Shown here: positions 30,966 to 40,362 of the stretch, one piece after another | Numbering within the stretch: position 1 is the first letter of the stretch | Layout: each line of letters opens with the position of its first letter | From: Hydrogenoanaerobacterium sp032017025 | Lineage (GTDB): Bacteria > Bacillota > Clostridia > Oscillospirales > Ruminococcaceae | NCBI RefSeq assembly: GCF_032017025.1 | Contig: NZ_DALZQO010000003.1 | Coordinates: 62,001-126,000 of the forward strand | Direction: 5' to 3' | Length of the DNA stretch: 64,000 bases | Notes under the pieces: model-generated | The model's database searches: none | What the model saw: the letters and a program-made list of their open reading frames with translations, nothing else | What the model was told of the DNA's origin: nothing | Program-made: the position numbers and the translations under genes

Positions 30966-32507
30966 TTACGCATTGGCGGCAAGCTTTTTCATAGAAAGCT
31001 TGTGGAGCACAACCAGTGCAACCAGCAGGATTAGGATAGAGGAACCGAGGGTGAGCCATAGATTCGCATGGGTGAAGCCTGCAACCAGATAACCAAAGAA
31101 GCAGCACACCGCGACGGTGAGCGCATAGGGCATTTGGGTGGAGACATGCTCAATGTGATCGACCCCCGCGCCTGTGGAGGAGAGAATGGTAGTGTCGGAA
31201 ATGGGCGAGCAATGATCGCCGAATACCGAGCCTGCCAGTGTTGCAGAAAGCGAAACCACCATAAGCTCCGGAGCGATTGCCATGCATACGGGAACAACGA
31301 TGGGGATAAGAATACCAAAGGTACCCCATGCAGTGCCCATGGCGAACGAAAGGAACGCTGCAATTGCAAAGATGAGCGCAGGGATGAGCGCGGCAGGCAT
31401 GTTGCTGCCCTCTACAATACCCTTAACGTATTCGCCGGTGGAAAGCAGGTCACGGCAAACGCCGCTGATGGTCCATGCGAGAATGAGGATGATATCAGCG
31501 GGAATCATAGATTTTGCACCCTCGGTGATACCGTTCATAAAATCACGGAACGAAACCACCTTGCGGGGAACAAACAAAACAAATGCAACCAGCAGTGCGG
31601 CAAAACCGCCCAGAACCAGTGCTTCGGCAGCGACACAGTTGCCAAACGCAGCAGCTATGTTGCCGGCAATGGCAGGGTCGTCGCCCCAGAAGCCACCGTT
31701 GTAAAGCATTGCCAAAATTGAGAATACAATCAGTGCACCGATGGGGATAAGCATATCAAATACTCTGCCCTTGTCTGAGATTTTTGTGTTGTCCTGCATC
31801 TCAACGTCAATTGCACCGAGATCACCTTTTTGTGCCCTTAGCTCGGCTCTTTCCATCGGCCCGAAGTCCAGGTTGGTAACGGAGAGAGCAATTACCATAA
31901 CAATGGATAAGATAGCGTAAAGGTTGTACGGAATCGTGGAGACAAATGCCGCAAGGTCGCTGTCAAACGCGTTGGTAACGCGCAGGTTTGACCCAACTGC
32001 CGCTGCCCAACTTGAAATAGGAGCAATAATGCAGATCGGCGCAGCGGTCGCATCAATAATGTACGCAAGCTTTGCACGCGAAATGCTGTATTTATCGGTA
32101 ACAGGCTTCATAACAGTACCTACGGTAAGGCAGTTGAAGTAGTCATCAATAAAAATAAGTGCGCCCAAAGCAGAGGTTGCAAGCAGCGCAGAGCGTTTGC
32201 TTTTCAGCTTGCTGCCTGCCCACTGGCCATATGCACGTGAACCACCCGCCATGGTAACCACCATAACCAGTGCGCCCAACAGCGCAAGAAACAGCAGAAT
32301 GCTCATATCAATTCTGGATGCCATCAGCTTAAAGGTGGTGTCGACGGTGCCTACAATTGGGTTGAGCCCGGTGTTCAGCGAATAAATCAGTGTGCCGGAT
32401 AGGATTCCGATCATCAGCGAGGAAATAACCTCTTTGGTAATAAGTGCAAGGCTGATGGCAATAATGGGTGGAAGCAGGGATAAAAACCCTACCTGAATTG
32501 CTTCCAT
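30966..32507 (-). CDS. Na+/H+ antiporter, NhaC family
   Basis: 513 residues from the ATG at 32507 (GGAAAGGGG ten bases upstream). About eleven to twelve membrane segments. Family motifs include IFIDDYFNCLTVG near 145, GTAWGTFGILIPI near 400 and FGDHCSPISDTTI near 445, which hold conserved charged and polar residues of the transport path. NhaC-type carriers exchange sodium for protons or act as sodium-coupled organic acid carriers (MleN). It is a single-gene unit; substrate beyond sodium/proton is uncertain. Confidence 0.9.
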   Translation of the reverse strand: MEAIQVGFLSLLPPIIAISLALITKEVISSLMIGILSGTLIYSLNTGLNPIVGTVDTTFKLMASRIDMSILLFLALLGALVMVVTMAGGSRAYGQWAGSKLKSKRSALLATSALGALIFIDDYFNCLTVGTVMKPVTDKYSISRAKLAYIIDATAAPICIIAPISSWAAAVGSNLRVTNAFDSDLAAFVSTIPYNLYAILSIVMVIALSVTNLDFGPMERAELRAQKGDLGAIDVEMQDNTKISDKGRVFDMLIPIGALIVFSILAMLYNGGFWGDDPAIAGNIAAAFGNCVAAEALVLGGFAALLVAFVLFVPRKVVSFRDFMNGITEGAKSMIPADIILILAWTISGVCRDLLSTGEYVKGIVEGSNMPAALIPALIFAIAAFLSFAMGTAWGTFGILIPIVVPVCMAIAPELMVVSLSATLAGSVFGDHCSPISDTTILSSTGAGVDHIEHVSTQMPYALTVAVCCFFGYLVAGFTHANLWLTLGSSILILLVALVVLHKLSMKKLAANA

Positions 32508-32732
32508 GAAGAAAAAACCCCTTTCCAAAATTCCTTTTTCGGCTCGTCTGCAATGCTGTGAGGCAGCCCCAAGCCAAAGTTTACAAAAATTATCATAACA
32601 CAACTCGCATAGGCACACAAGGCAAAAAGTTTACAATATCTTCATATTCTGCCGATTTAATCAGATAAAGCAAATTAGACATGCTTTTTTGGTTAAAATG
32701 ACGGTATCTTTGTTATTCTTGCAAAAACAAAG

Positions 32733-32772
32733 CAAAAAGCAGGACGTTCTCGTTTGAGAAAACATCCTGCTG
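32733..32772 (-). terminator. Terminator of the cardiolipin synthase gene
   Basis: Read on the minus strand AGCAGGAtGTTTTCTC, AAAC loop and GAGAACgTCCTGCT, followed by TTTTTGC. Confidence 0.78.
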
Positions 32773-32813
32773 CAGGGATTCTTCCGTTTTGGTGCAGATT
32801 TTATACGTTTCTG

Positions 32814-34337
32814 TTACATCAAAGGGGCAAAAGCGCGAAGAATGGAGCGGAGAAGCCGATGGCGGCGTGTGATGCTGCGGGATGCCTCAAGGGTAATCTC
32901 CTGCGAGGCGGCAAAGGTTTCGAGAATATCGTTTTTTACCTGCTCCACAATGGAAGAGCAGTAGAATAAAACACCGCACTCAAAATGAAGGTAGAAGCTG
33001 CGGTAATCCATGTTAGTGGTACCTACCATGGCAACCTCGTCGTCACATACCAACATCTTTGCGTGTATAAAGCCGGGGGTATATTCGTAAATTTTTACGC
33101 CCGCCTCAATCAGCTGATAGTAGTTGGACTGTGTTACCATATGCACAAACCATTTGTCGGCAATGTGCGGGGTGATGATGCGTACATCCACGCCGCTTTG
33201 TGCTGCTATGGTGAGCGCAGTGATCATCTCGTTGTCGAGAATGAGGTAGGGCGTAGTGATATAAACGTATTTTCTGGCACAATTGATCATCTGAATGTAA
33301 GCGTTCTCCGCCACATTAAAGTTGTCGATGGGGCTGTCGCCGAATGGCTGTATATAGCCATCGCTTTCAAACTGCTCGGTTGGCATATAGCGGTCGAGGT
33401 CAAGGCTGACATCGTTACTGAACTCCCACAAGTGAATAAACATCAAGGTGAGGTTGCGTACTGCGTCACCGCGTAAAACCACAGCAGTGTCTTTCCAGTG
33501 CCCGTGCTTGGGGAATGCGTTGATGTATTCATCGGCAAGGTTGATGCCGCCGCAGAAGCCTACATTGCCGTCGATAACGGTGATTTTACGGTGGTCGCGG
33601 TAATTCATTGCGCTGGAAAGGCGGGGCCGAAACGGGTTAAATACCGTCACCTCAATGCCGGCCTTGCGCATCTGCCGGTCGTAACCGGTGGGAAGCGTTT
33701 GGATGGAGCCGAGATCATCATACATAACTTTAACCTCAACACCCTCAGCCGCTTTTTGCTTGAGGATTTCAAAAATAGGGTCCCACATTTTGCCTTGCTG
33801 CACAATGAAATACTCCATAAAGATGAACTTTTTTGCTTTTTTCAGCTCTTCCAGCAGAGACACCCATTTATTCTCGCCAAGCGAAAAGTAACCCGCTTGT
33901 GTATTTTTGCATGCGGGGAAGCCGGAAATACGTGCCACATACTCCGACTGGCGAAAGAGCATAGGGTTATACTCCTGCAGCTCTTGATGTATTTTTTCAT
34001 TTTCATCGAAATGATGGTACTGATCGTTGGCATAGTTGCTGATTTTAGTTTGCAGCTTTTTGTTCAGGCTCTTGTTTCCGAACATCACATAAAACAGCCC
34101 GCCGAATAACGGCACCAACAGGATGGGGATGCACCATGCCAGCTTATAGGTGGGGTTGTCCGGCTTGCCGATAATCCAAAGAATCACGGCTAGGCTGGCA
34201 AACTGAAGGCCCCAGTAAACATAAACCCATTTTTCGCTGAGTGACATGACCAGAGCTATTATAAAGAAAAGCTGTACCGCAATCAGTAGGGCGACAATGA
34301 CCATCCTGCTGAATAAGAACTTTATAATCTTTTTCAT
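32814..34337 (-). CDS. cls: Cardiolipin synthase
   Basis: Joins two phosphatidylglycerol molecules to cardiolipin at the membrane. 507 residues: two N-terminal membrane segments (about 10-32 and 38-60), then two phospholipase D domains with the catalytic HxK motifs DHRKITVIDG (near 225) and HAKMLVCDD (near 407). The layout and length match Gram-positive Cls. The ribosome site is AGAGGAG. Stand-alone transcription unit with its own terminator. Confidence 0.94.
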   Translation of the reverse strand: MKKIIKFLFSRMVIVALLIAVQLFFIIALVMSLSEKWVYVYWGLQFASLAVILWIIGKPDNPTYKLAWCIPILLVPLFGGLFYVMFGNKSLNKKLQTKISNYANDQYHHFDENEKIHQELQEYNPMLFRQSEYVARISGFPACKNTQAGYFSLGENKWVSLLEELKKAKKFIFMEYFIVQQGKMWDPIFEILKQKAAEGVEVKVMYDDLGSIQTLPTGYDRQMRKAGIEVTVFNPFRPRLSSAMNYRDHRKITVIDGNVGFCGGINLADEYINAFPKHGHWKDTAVVLRGDAVRNLTLMFIHLWEFSNDVSLDLDRYMPTEQFESDGYIQPFGDSPIDNFNVAENAYIQMINCARKYVYITTPYLILDNEMITALTIAAQSGVDVRIITPHIADKWFVHMVTQSNYYQLIEAGVKIYEYTPGFIHAKMLVCDDEVAMVGTTNMDYRSFYLHFECGVLFYCSSIVEQVKNDILETFAASQEITLEASRSITRRHRLLRSILRAFAPLM

Positions 34338-34403
34338 ACGACCACTCCTCTATATCTCGCTATCCAAATTTTATCATGATTTCAAAAAGTTTTCAATTAA
34401 AAG

Positions 34404-34432
34404 AATGCCACCCGCTTGCAGCGAATGGCATT
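34404..34432 (-). terminator. Terminator of the alpha/beta hydrolase gene
   Basis: AATGCCA and TGGCATT with an inner CGC/GCG pair; on the minus strand CTTTTAATT follows. Confidence 0.65.
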
Positions 34433-34481
34433 GCAATATGGCTATTGTAGCAAAAAAATGCGAAAATATAAGGGTGGTGCA

Positions 34482-35411
34482 CTAAATTTTACGTTTGACC
34501 CATTCATAAATGTCTTCGTAGACCGCATTGCGGTTCAACTCATTCAGCATCTCATGGCGCCCGCCTTTGTAAAGCTTGAGCGCCACATCAAACAGTCCGG
34601 CATCCTTTATCATCTCGTACACCTTTTGCACACCTTCACCGTAGTTACCCACGGGGTCATCCTCACCCGAAAAAATAAAAATAGGAAGGTTTTTGGGCAA
34701 ACGATGCGCCCAGGTAGGCTGGTTGGCAAGATTGGTGAGCGTGAACAAATCACGGAACGCCGCATTTGTAAACAAAAAGCTGCAATTAGGGTCGGCACGG
34801 TATGCGTCTACAATGGCATGGTCGCGTGTCAGCCAGTCTTTATCGGTGCGTTTTTCAAAACGGTCGTTATACTTCCCAAACGCTAGGTTATCCAGCAGCT
34901 TGCTGCGCTTGCGCGGGCCTTGTGTTTTACACAGCAGGTTTGCCAGCTTAATCGCTACACCGGTGAGCGGGTTAGGCCCGCCGGTACCGCTGATGATTGC
35001 ACCGTCATATTCCTCGCCGAAATCGGCAAGGCAGCAGCGTGCAACAAACGAGCCCATTGAGTGCCCCAGTAAAAAATACGGCATACCGGGGAAACGCTCC
35101 TTCATTTGCAGGGTGAGGGTATGAACATCGGCAACCAGATGACTGCAACCGTCTTTTTCAGAAAAAAAGCCCAGCGCGGCGGCATCGGCCGCCGAATGGT
35201 GGTGCCCAATATGGTCGTTGCCGCACACCATAAAGCCCTTGCCACATAAAAATTCGGCAAAATTATGGTAGCGGTCTATGTACTCGCACATGCCGTGCGA
35301 AATTTGCACAATGGCTGTTATGTCAATATCGGTTGGGATGAACAGCTTGGCGGATACGGTATCGGTACCGTTTGCACTTGGATAGCTGATTAGTTCTGTG
35401 TTATAACCCAT
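34482..35411 (-). CDS. Alpha/beta hydrolase, lysophospholipase/monoglyceride lipase-like
   Basis: 309 residues, no signal peptide. The nucleophile elbow GHSMGS is near residue 114, an oxyanion region ISHGMCEY near 36, a catalytic Asp candidate in FSGEDDPVG near 250 and His in GGRHEML near 288. This fits the serine aminopeptidase S33/monoglyceride lipase group, which hydrolyses fatty-acyl esters. The ribosome site is AGGAGG. The gene follows the UspA-like gene on the same strand by 27 bp. Confidence 0.88.
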   Translation of the reverse strand: MGYNTELISYPSANGTDTVSAKLFIPTDIDITAIVQISHGMCEYIDRYHNFAEFLCGKGFMVCGNDHIGHHHSAADAAALGFFSEKDGCSHLVADVHTLTLQMKERFPGMPYFLLGHSMGSFVARCCLADFGEEYDGAIISGTGGPNPLTGVAIKLANLLCKTQGPRKRSKLLDNLAFGKYNDRFEKRTDKDWLTRDHAIVDAYRADPNCSFLFTNAAFRDLFTLTNLANQPTWAHRLPKNLPIFIFSGEDDPVGNYGEGVQKVYEMIKDAGLFDVALKLYKGGRHEMLNELNRNAVYEDIYEWVKRKI

Positions 35412-35438
35412 TCTGTTACTCCTCCTGAGAGAATATGG

Positions 35439-35879
35439 TTAAAGCCTGCTTTCCGTCATCGTTGGCAGTACCTCTCCGTCCAGTGTTACGGAGAAAAAGC
35501 TGGCGTGCTCAAAGCGCGTCCAGAGTTTTGGTAGTATGGAGTTTTCTCCTTCGCGCATACCGGTGACAACGTTAATTGCTTTGTTATCGCGGATAAAATT
35601 GGCGATTGATTTTAGGGAATCGGTGGAATATTGGATGGACATCACTGCATTGTTTTGTTTTGATACTTCAAACAGGTATTCCAGCGCATCCGTGTCTTTT
35701 TTTACATCTTCGGGGTTCATCACACTAATAACGGTGAGATCGGTTTTTGAAATATCGGCAATGACACGCCCCGCTTGAATCAGTCGTTCACATTGCCGCT
35801 GATTGGTGACGCATACGACGGTAGAATTTAAAATAATATCCTGTGTAGGGTTGCTGTAGCTTGTTTCAGCTAAGTTCAT
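35439..35879 (-). CDS. UspA-like (universal stress) domain protein
   Basis: 146 residues with a Rossmann-like pattern: STVVCVTNQRQCERLIQAGRVIAD, then LTVISVMNP, and a later NVVTGMREGENS segment. It resembles the Usp-like domain of KdpD and stand-alone Usp proteins, though the classic GxxG ATP-binding repeat is not clear. Role unknown; it probably shares a transcript with the hydrolase gene downstream. The ribosome site is weak (AAGGGG). Confidence 0.65.
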   Translation of the reverse strand: MNLAETSYSNPTQDIILNSTVVCVTNQRQCERLIQAGRVIADISKTDLTVISVMNPEDVKKDTDALEYLFEVSKQNNAVMSIQYSTDSLKSIANFIRDNKAINVVTGMREGENSILPKLWTRFEHASFFSVTLDGEVLPTMTESRL

Positions 35880-35981
35880 AAGGACTTACCCCTTCATTTT
35901 ATTGCAGCAGAAGACATTCTGCCACCCATACACAGTATACTATACATTTGTAAACAAATCATTAGCATAACTAAAACAAAC

Positions 35982-37145
35982 CTATTTTCGCTTTGCAACA
36001 AAAGCAAGGGCGAATACCGCGCCTACAATATAAATGCCGCCAAAGAGCATGGCTTTATTACTGCTGTCCGGCGTGGTTTCCTCCTGCAATCGTGGGGGAG
36101 TGTACTCGGATGAGGGATCGGAGGCCATTGGCACAACCGTTTCAATGGAGGCGAGCAGCTTGACTTCCTGCTTGGACGACGAAGCTTTGCTTGCTCGCTC
36201 AGACCGGGAAGAGCTTGCAGCGCGGCTGCTGCTTACTTCCGATTTGGATTCGGAGGAATCTTGATTCGATACCCTTTTTGTAGAGGTTTTGCCACCGACC
36301 GGGCGTTGGAGATCGGGGTCTGTGGAAGAGGAGGAAGGCTGTGGCTCTGATTCACTACTGGGGGCAGAAAGGCTGCCTTCGGTGACGTCGCTGCCGATAA
36401 AGCTTGCCTGCGCCAAGCGCATACTGCCCGTGGAGGTATTGGGAGTTGTTCCGCCGCCTGCAAGCGCAAAGGAGCGCATCTCACGCAGCTCCAGCCGAAT
36501 GTAGCGCGTGCCTGCGGGGATGGGGCAGGAGTAGGTTTCGTAGTAGCAGCCATAATCCCCGCCTTCCTCCGCTGCGCTGCGGATAGAATTGAGAACGGGT
36601 GAGGCAGGAGAAAAGCTTTTATTGTCGGCAGAGCAGGAAATGGAAAGACCATATGCCGCGGTATCCTCCGAGGGCGCTTCTCCGGGATTAAAAACAAACA
36701 GGAAATCTCTTTCCCTGAGGTGCATCGTCTGCCAGCCAAGATCCGGTGTATAAAGGTACATGCCGTCCCCGCCCTTAGACAGCTGAGGGCGATAAAAATG
36801 CGACAAATCAGATCCGCGCCCATAGCCAAGCCTATAGATACCACCGCTTTTTGAAGCCGCAGTGGAAAAAATGCTGTAAATAGAAACCGAGACCGACTGC
36901 GCACCCGATACCGCATAGAGTGCAAAGGAGGGATTGGCCGGGCTTGAAAGCGACAAAGCCGTAGCATCGGGGGCAGAGGGCCACCCAACGTCTACGGCTA
37001 CGTTGTTTTTAGAAGCAACTAAATTGGAATAGCTGCGCCAAGTATCGCCTTGTGCAGAAGCAAAGTCATCCGTTATGGATGCGGCAAAGGCGGTTACAGG
37101 CAACAGGCATGCGATGCACACACAAAAAAAGAGGAACCTTTTCAT
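35982..37145 (-). CDS. Secreted, membrane-anchored surface protein of unknown function
   Basis: 387 residues from ATG at 37145. Signal peptide MKRFLFFCVCIACLLPVTAFAA. An extracellular domain of about 230 residues follows; it has features of a carbohydrate-binding or lectin-like beta fold (DLGWQTMHLRERDFLF, TRYIRLELREM). Next is a long Ser/Glu/Lys-rich linker (about 255-345), then a single membrane segment and AKRK. There is no LPxTG or NPxTG motif, so the anchor is the membrane helix itself. The ribosome site is poor. Confidence 0.7.
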   Translation of the reverse strand: MKRFLFFCVCIACLLPVTAFAASITDDFASAQGDTWRSYSNLVASKNNVAVDVGWPSAPDATALSLSSPANPSFALYAVSGAQSVSVSIYSIFSTAASKSGGIYRLGYGRGSDLSHFYRPQLSKGGDGMYLYTPDLGWQTMHLRERDFLFVFNPGEAPSEDTAAYGLSISCSADNKSFSPASPVLNSIRSAAEEGGDYGCYYETYSCPIPAGTRYIRLELREMRSFALAGGGTTPNTSTGSMRLAQASFIGSDVTEGSLSAPSSESEPQPSSSSTDPDLQRPVGGKTSTKRVSNQDSSESKSEVSSSRAASSSRSERASKASSSKQEVKLLASIETVVPMASDPSSEYTPPRLQEETTPDSSNKAMLFGGIYIVGAVFALAFVAKRK

Positions 37146-37336
37146 ATTGTCGTACCCCAAACTTCTGAATTAATACCAGTTTAACACAATTTTGGAAATA
37201 CAACAACAAAATTTTACATAATTCGACAAAATATGAGTTACAGCGATTCCGTTTGCAAAATGGTACTATTTGCGTACCCAAAGGGCACGATGTTACAGCA
37301 CTGGTATTGGAAGGCTGCATACATGGCCGCCGGTGC

Positions 37337-38215
37337 CTACTTTTCCGGTTTATTACCGGAAAAACCCGAGAGCTGCTCGGCAATCGCCTGAAACTGCTTC
37401 AGTGTAAGTTGCTCGGGGCGTGCGGTAAGGGAAATTTCCGCGCGCTCCAGCGCTGCGTTCACCGCCGCCTTTTCCACCCCCAGCGCCGAGCAAAGCGAGT
37501 TGGCGACTGTTTTTCTGCGCTGCGAAAACGCGCCTCGAACCACCTTGAAAAAGTGAGCCTCATCCGCTACCTGTACTGCAGGGGTATCGCGGATATCCAG
37601 CCGAATGACGCAGGAATCTACATCGGGTGAGGGCATAAAGCTGCCGCGTGATACCCCAAACAGTACCTCCGGCTCGCTGTAATAGCGCACGGCAAGGCTG
37701 ATCGCGCCCACATCGCGCGTGCCCTCCTTTGCACAGATGCGCTGTGCCGCTTCTTTTTGTACCATAACCGTAATGGATTTGATCGGCAGCTTTGCTTCCA
37801 ACAGCCCCATTAAAATGGGCGAGGTGATGTAATAGGGCAGGTTTGCGCAAACCGCAACCTCCATCCCTGCAAATTCCTCGGCAATCAGCTTGGCAAGGTC
37901 TACCTTCAGCACATCCTCGTTAATAATTTTAATATTATCGAATTCGCCAAGAGTTTCGCCAAGAATGGGCAGCAGGCGGCTGTCCAGCTCGATGACAACA
38001 ACCTTGTCGGCGCGGCTTGCCAGCTCGTAGGTGAGCACGCCAATACCTGCGCCAATTTCGATGACGCCAACCCCTGCGGCTGCGCCGCCCATTTCGGCTA
38101 TGCGCGGGCAGACAGACGGGTTGATGATGAAATTCTGTCCCAGAGCTTTCGAAAAGGTAAATCCATGGCGGTTTAGAATATCTTTAACGGTACCAATGTT
38201 GGTCAAATTAGACAT
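37337..38215 (-). CDS. rsmA: 16S rRNA dimethyladenosine transferase RsmA/KsgA
   Basis: Dimethylates two adjacent adenines near the 3' end of 16S rRNA, late in 30S assembly. 292 residues from ATG at 38215 with GGAGGGATTACCCG upstream. The SAM motif EIGAGIGVLT is near 52, acidic VVIELDSRL near 74, and catalytic NLPYYITSPI near 125, all standard. The C-terminal helical domain is complete. Confidence 0.96.
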   Translation of the reverse strand: MSNLTNIGTVKDILNRHGFTFSKALGQNFIINPSVCPRIAEMGGAAAGVGVIEIGAGIGVLTYELASRADKVVVIELDSRLLPILGETLGEFDNIKIINEDVLKVDLAKLIAEEFAGMEVAVCANLPYYITSPILMGLLEAKLPIKSITVMVQKEAAQRICAKEGTRDVGAISLAVRYYSEPEVLFGVSRGSFMPSPDVDSCVIRLDIRDTPAVQVADEAHFFKVVRGAFSQRRKTVANSLCSALGVEKAAVNAALERAEISLTARPEQLTLKQFQAIAEQLSGFSGNKPEK

Positions 38216-38543
38216 CGGGTAATCCCTCCGGTTTTTTCTGCGTTGGTGTTTTGATATTTTCTTAATGATTGCTCTATACAAAGGGTGAAACAGTTTATTA
38301 TGATAAATGATACCGCAAGCGTAGTTCGGTGATATCATTGCCTTTCTTCGGTGGTTGCCGCGTAAGCGGCGAGCCGAAGGGGATTAGAACGAGTATAATA
38401 AACGCTTTTGCGTTTATTATACCATATTTTCTTTCTGTTCGTCACAAAAAATGGATTTGCGGCAGAAGGATAAAAAATATTGCGAAGCATGCGCAATTAT
38501 ACTATAATAGGTGCAGACAACACACTGGAAAGGGTGAAGATTT
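38216..38543. other. Divergent intergenic region with two hairpins
   Basis: Holds a hairpin CTTCGG...GCCGC-GTAA-GCGGC...CCGAAG (38345-38378) and directly after it a perfect 13-bp stem GTATAATAAACGC-TTTT-GCGTTTATTATAC (38391-38420). No open frame with a ribosome site. Promoters of rsmA and the deaminase gene should also lie here. Confidence 0.55.
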
Positions 38544-39035
38544 ATGACGCGACGCGACAAAATCAATTATTATCTGGATATTGCGGAAACTGTACTTACG
38601 CGCGGAACCTGTATGCGCCGGAACTTTGGTGCAATCATCGTAAAAAACGATCAGATCATATCCACCGGTTATGTTGGCGCGCCGCGCGGGCGCAAAAACT
38701 GTACCGACTTAGGTTACTGCACCCGTGAACGCCTCAAGGTGCCTCGCGGCACAAGGTACGAGCTGTGCCGTTCGGTGCATGCCGAGGCGAACGCCATTAT
38801 TCACGCACAGCGCAGCGACACCATTGATTCCACCCTGTATTTGGTAGGGCGCGAATATCAAAGCGGTGATTACGTCAAAGACGCAAACCCCTGCGCCATG
38901 TGCAAGCGATTGATTATCAACGCGGGCATCACAACCGTAATTGTGCGTGACGACAAAGAAAGTTTCCGCACCATCAGCGTTGTAGACGAATGGGTCATGG
39001 ACGACGAGTCGCTGGACGAAATCATTGGTTACTAA
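38544..39035 (+). CDS. Deoxycytidylate (dCMP) deaminase
   Basis: Deaminates dCMP to dUMP for thymidylate synthesis. 163 residues. The zinc motif is HAEANAI near residue 76 and PCAMCKR near 117, with the substrate loop GAPRGRKNC near 41. It is similar to ComEB-type cytidine/dCMP deaminases. Ribosome site GGAAAGGG. Single gene with its own terminator. Confidence 0.93.
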   Translation: MTRRDKINYYLDIAETVLTRGTCMRRNFGAIIVKNDQIISTGYVGAPRGRKNCTDLGYCTRERLKVPRGTRYELCRSVHAEANAIIHAQRSDTIDSTLYLVGREYQSGDYVKDANPCAMCKRLIINAGITTVIVRDDKESFRTISVVDEWVMDDESLDEIIGY

Positions 39036-39060
39036 ATGAGGTAAGAATCTTGTTATAATC

Positions 39061-39096
39061 AAAAGCCATCTGCGCGGAGCGGATGGCTTTCGTTTT
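39061..39096 (+). terminator. Terminator of the dCMP deaminase gene
   Basis: AAAGCCATC and GATGGCTTT with an 11-nt loop, followed by CGTTTTC. Confidence 0.8.
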
Positions 39097-39253
39097 CTGC
39101 TGAAGCAAGCAGCCACAGTAAAACAATTGTTCTTTTTGATTGCGCAAAGATTAAAATCAAGGTATAATATAGTATGTATGTTTATGTGACATATTACAGC
39201 GGCTTTTGTAAAGAATACCTAGTATCAATTCGGAATTTTTGGAGGATGATACG

Positions 39254-40138
39254 ATGCGTAAAGAGCAACAGCTGCAGCAGGAAATAGAAGAGAACGAGCA
39301 AGAAAATGAACAAGAGAACGAACAAGAGAACGAGCAGGAAGTAACTGCGGATGATCAGCAAACCAGCCAGATTTTACAGACCGGCTCGATTACAGGAACC
39401 AAGGGGAAACACGTGATTCACTGCCTCACCATAATTGGGCAGGTGGAGGGGCATTTTATTTTGCCGGCACAGAACAAAACTACAAAATATGAGCATGTCA
39501 TTCCACAGCTTGTCGCCATTGAGCAGGACCCTGATATAGAAGGCTTAGTGATTATACTCAACACCGTGGGCGGTGATGTAGAGGCCGGACTTGCGATTGC
39601 AGAACTGATTGCGGGGATGAAAAAACCCACCGTATCTCTGGTTTTGGGCGGCGGACACTCCATTGGCGTACCGCTTGCATGCAGCGCAAAGTATTCCTTG
39701 ATTGCACCCTCGGCGACAATGACGATTCACCCTGTGCGCATGAATGGGCTGGTGCTCGGTGTACCGCAGACCCTTTCTTATTTTGACAAGATGCAGGAGC
39801 GCATTGTGCGCTTTGTTACCGATAATTCGACCATTTCACCCGAGCGCTTTCGCGAGTTGATGATGAACACAGGTGAGATGGTGATGGATGTGGGCACCGT
39901 GCTGGATGGTGAGTCCGCCGTTAAGGAGGGGCTAATCGATGAGCTGGGCGGACTTTCCCGAGTGGTAGAAAAGCTGTACGAGCTGATTGAAAGCAACCCC
40001 GCAGGCGCAGAAAAACCGGAGGATAAGCCGCAGCCTGCCAAAGAGGAAGCAGCGAAAACCCCTAAACCCAAAACAGCAAAGCCCAAGCGCTCCGGTACAA
40101 AATCGCGAGTGCGTAAAGCAAAGGAGGCAGCGCAATGA
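39254..40138 (+). CDS. tepA: ClpP-like protease, TepA family
   Basis: 294 residues from ATG at 39254 (GGAGG eight bases upstream; the frame extends to a TTG with no site). The ClpP-like fold has catalytic Ser in GGGHSIGVPLA (near 136) and His in TIHPVRM (near 160), followed by a conserved Asp-containing region. TepA of Bacillus acts in protein secretion and signal-peptide handling. Oddity: residues about 10-30 are a tandem ENEQ repeat. The C terminus is a Pro/Lys-rich tail. First gene of the tepA-ylzJ-spoIIIE block. Confidence 0.9.
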   Translation: MRKEQQLQQEIEENEQENEQENEQENEQEVTADDQQTSQILQTGSITGTKGKHVIHCLTIIGQVEGHFILPAQNKTTKYEHVIPQLVAIEQDPDIEGLVIILNTVGGDVEAGLAIAELIAGMKKPTVSLVLGGGHSIGVPLACSAKYSLIAPSATMTIHPVRMNGLVLGVPQTLSYFDKMQERIVRFVTDNSTISPERFRELMMNTGEMVMDVGTVLDGESAVKEGLIDELGGLSRVVEKLYELIESNPAGAEKPEDKPQPAKEEAAKTPKPKTAKPKRSGTKSRVRKAKEAAQ

Positions 40139-40338
40139 CGCATTTGCACACCGTTGTTCCAATCGAGCAGGTGTTCCCGAGCGAGCCTGCGAAAACTGAA
40201 ATGGTAAGCGTAGGTAGCACTTTTATTGAAGGGATGCGCGGCGAAAACGGCATTCAGATAACACGCCTGATTTCGACCGACCCAAAGATGTATCTTGATG
40301 AAAGGTATGCACCCGGGCAGAACTATAGAGACCGTTAG
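40135..40338 (+). CDS. ylzJ: YlzJ-like protein
   Basis: 67 residues, starting four bases inside the tepA stop. It carries the family pattern PIEQVFP, then GxxF(I/V)EG and a TDPKMYLDERYAPG tail seen in YlzJ-like proteins. The position between tepA and spoIIIE is the same as in Bacillus and many Clostridia. Function unknown. Confidence 0.85.
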   Translation: MTHLHTVVPIEQVFPSEPAKTEMVSVGSTFIEGMRGENGIQITRLISTDPKMYLDERYAPGQNYRDR

Positions 40339-40362
40339 CTGGCAACAGAGAGGATAGAAGAC

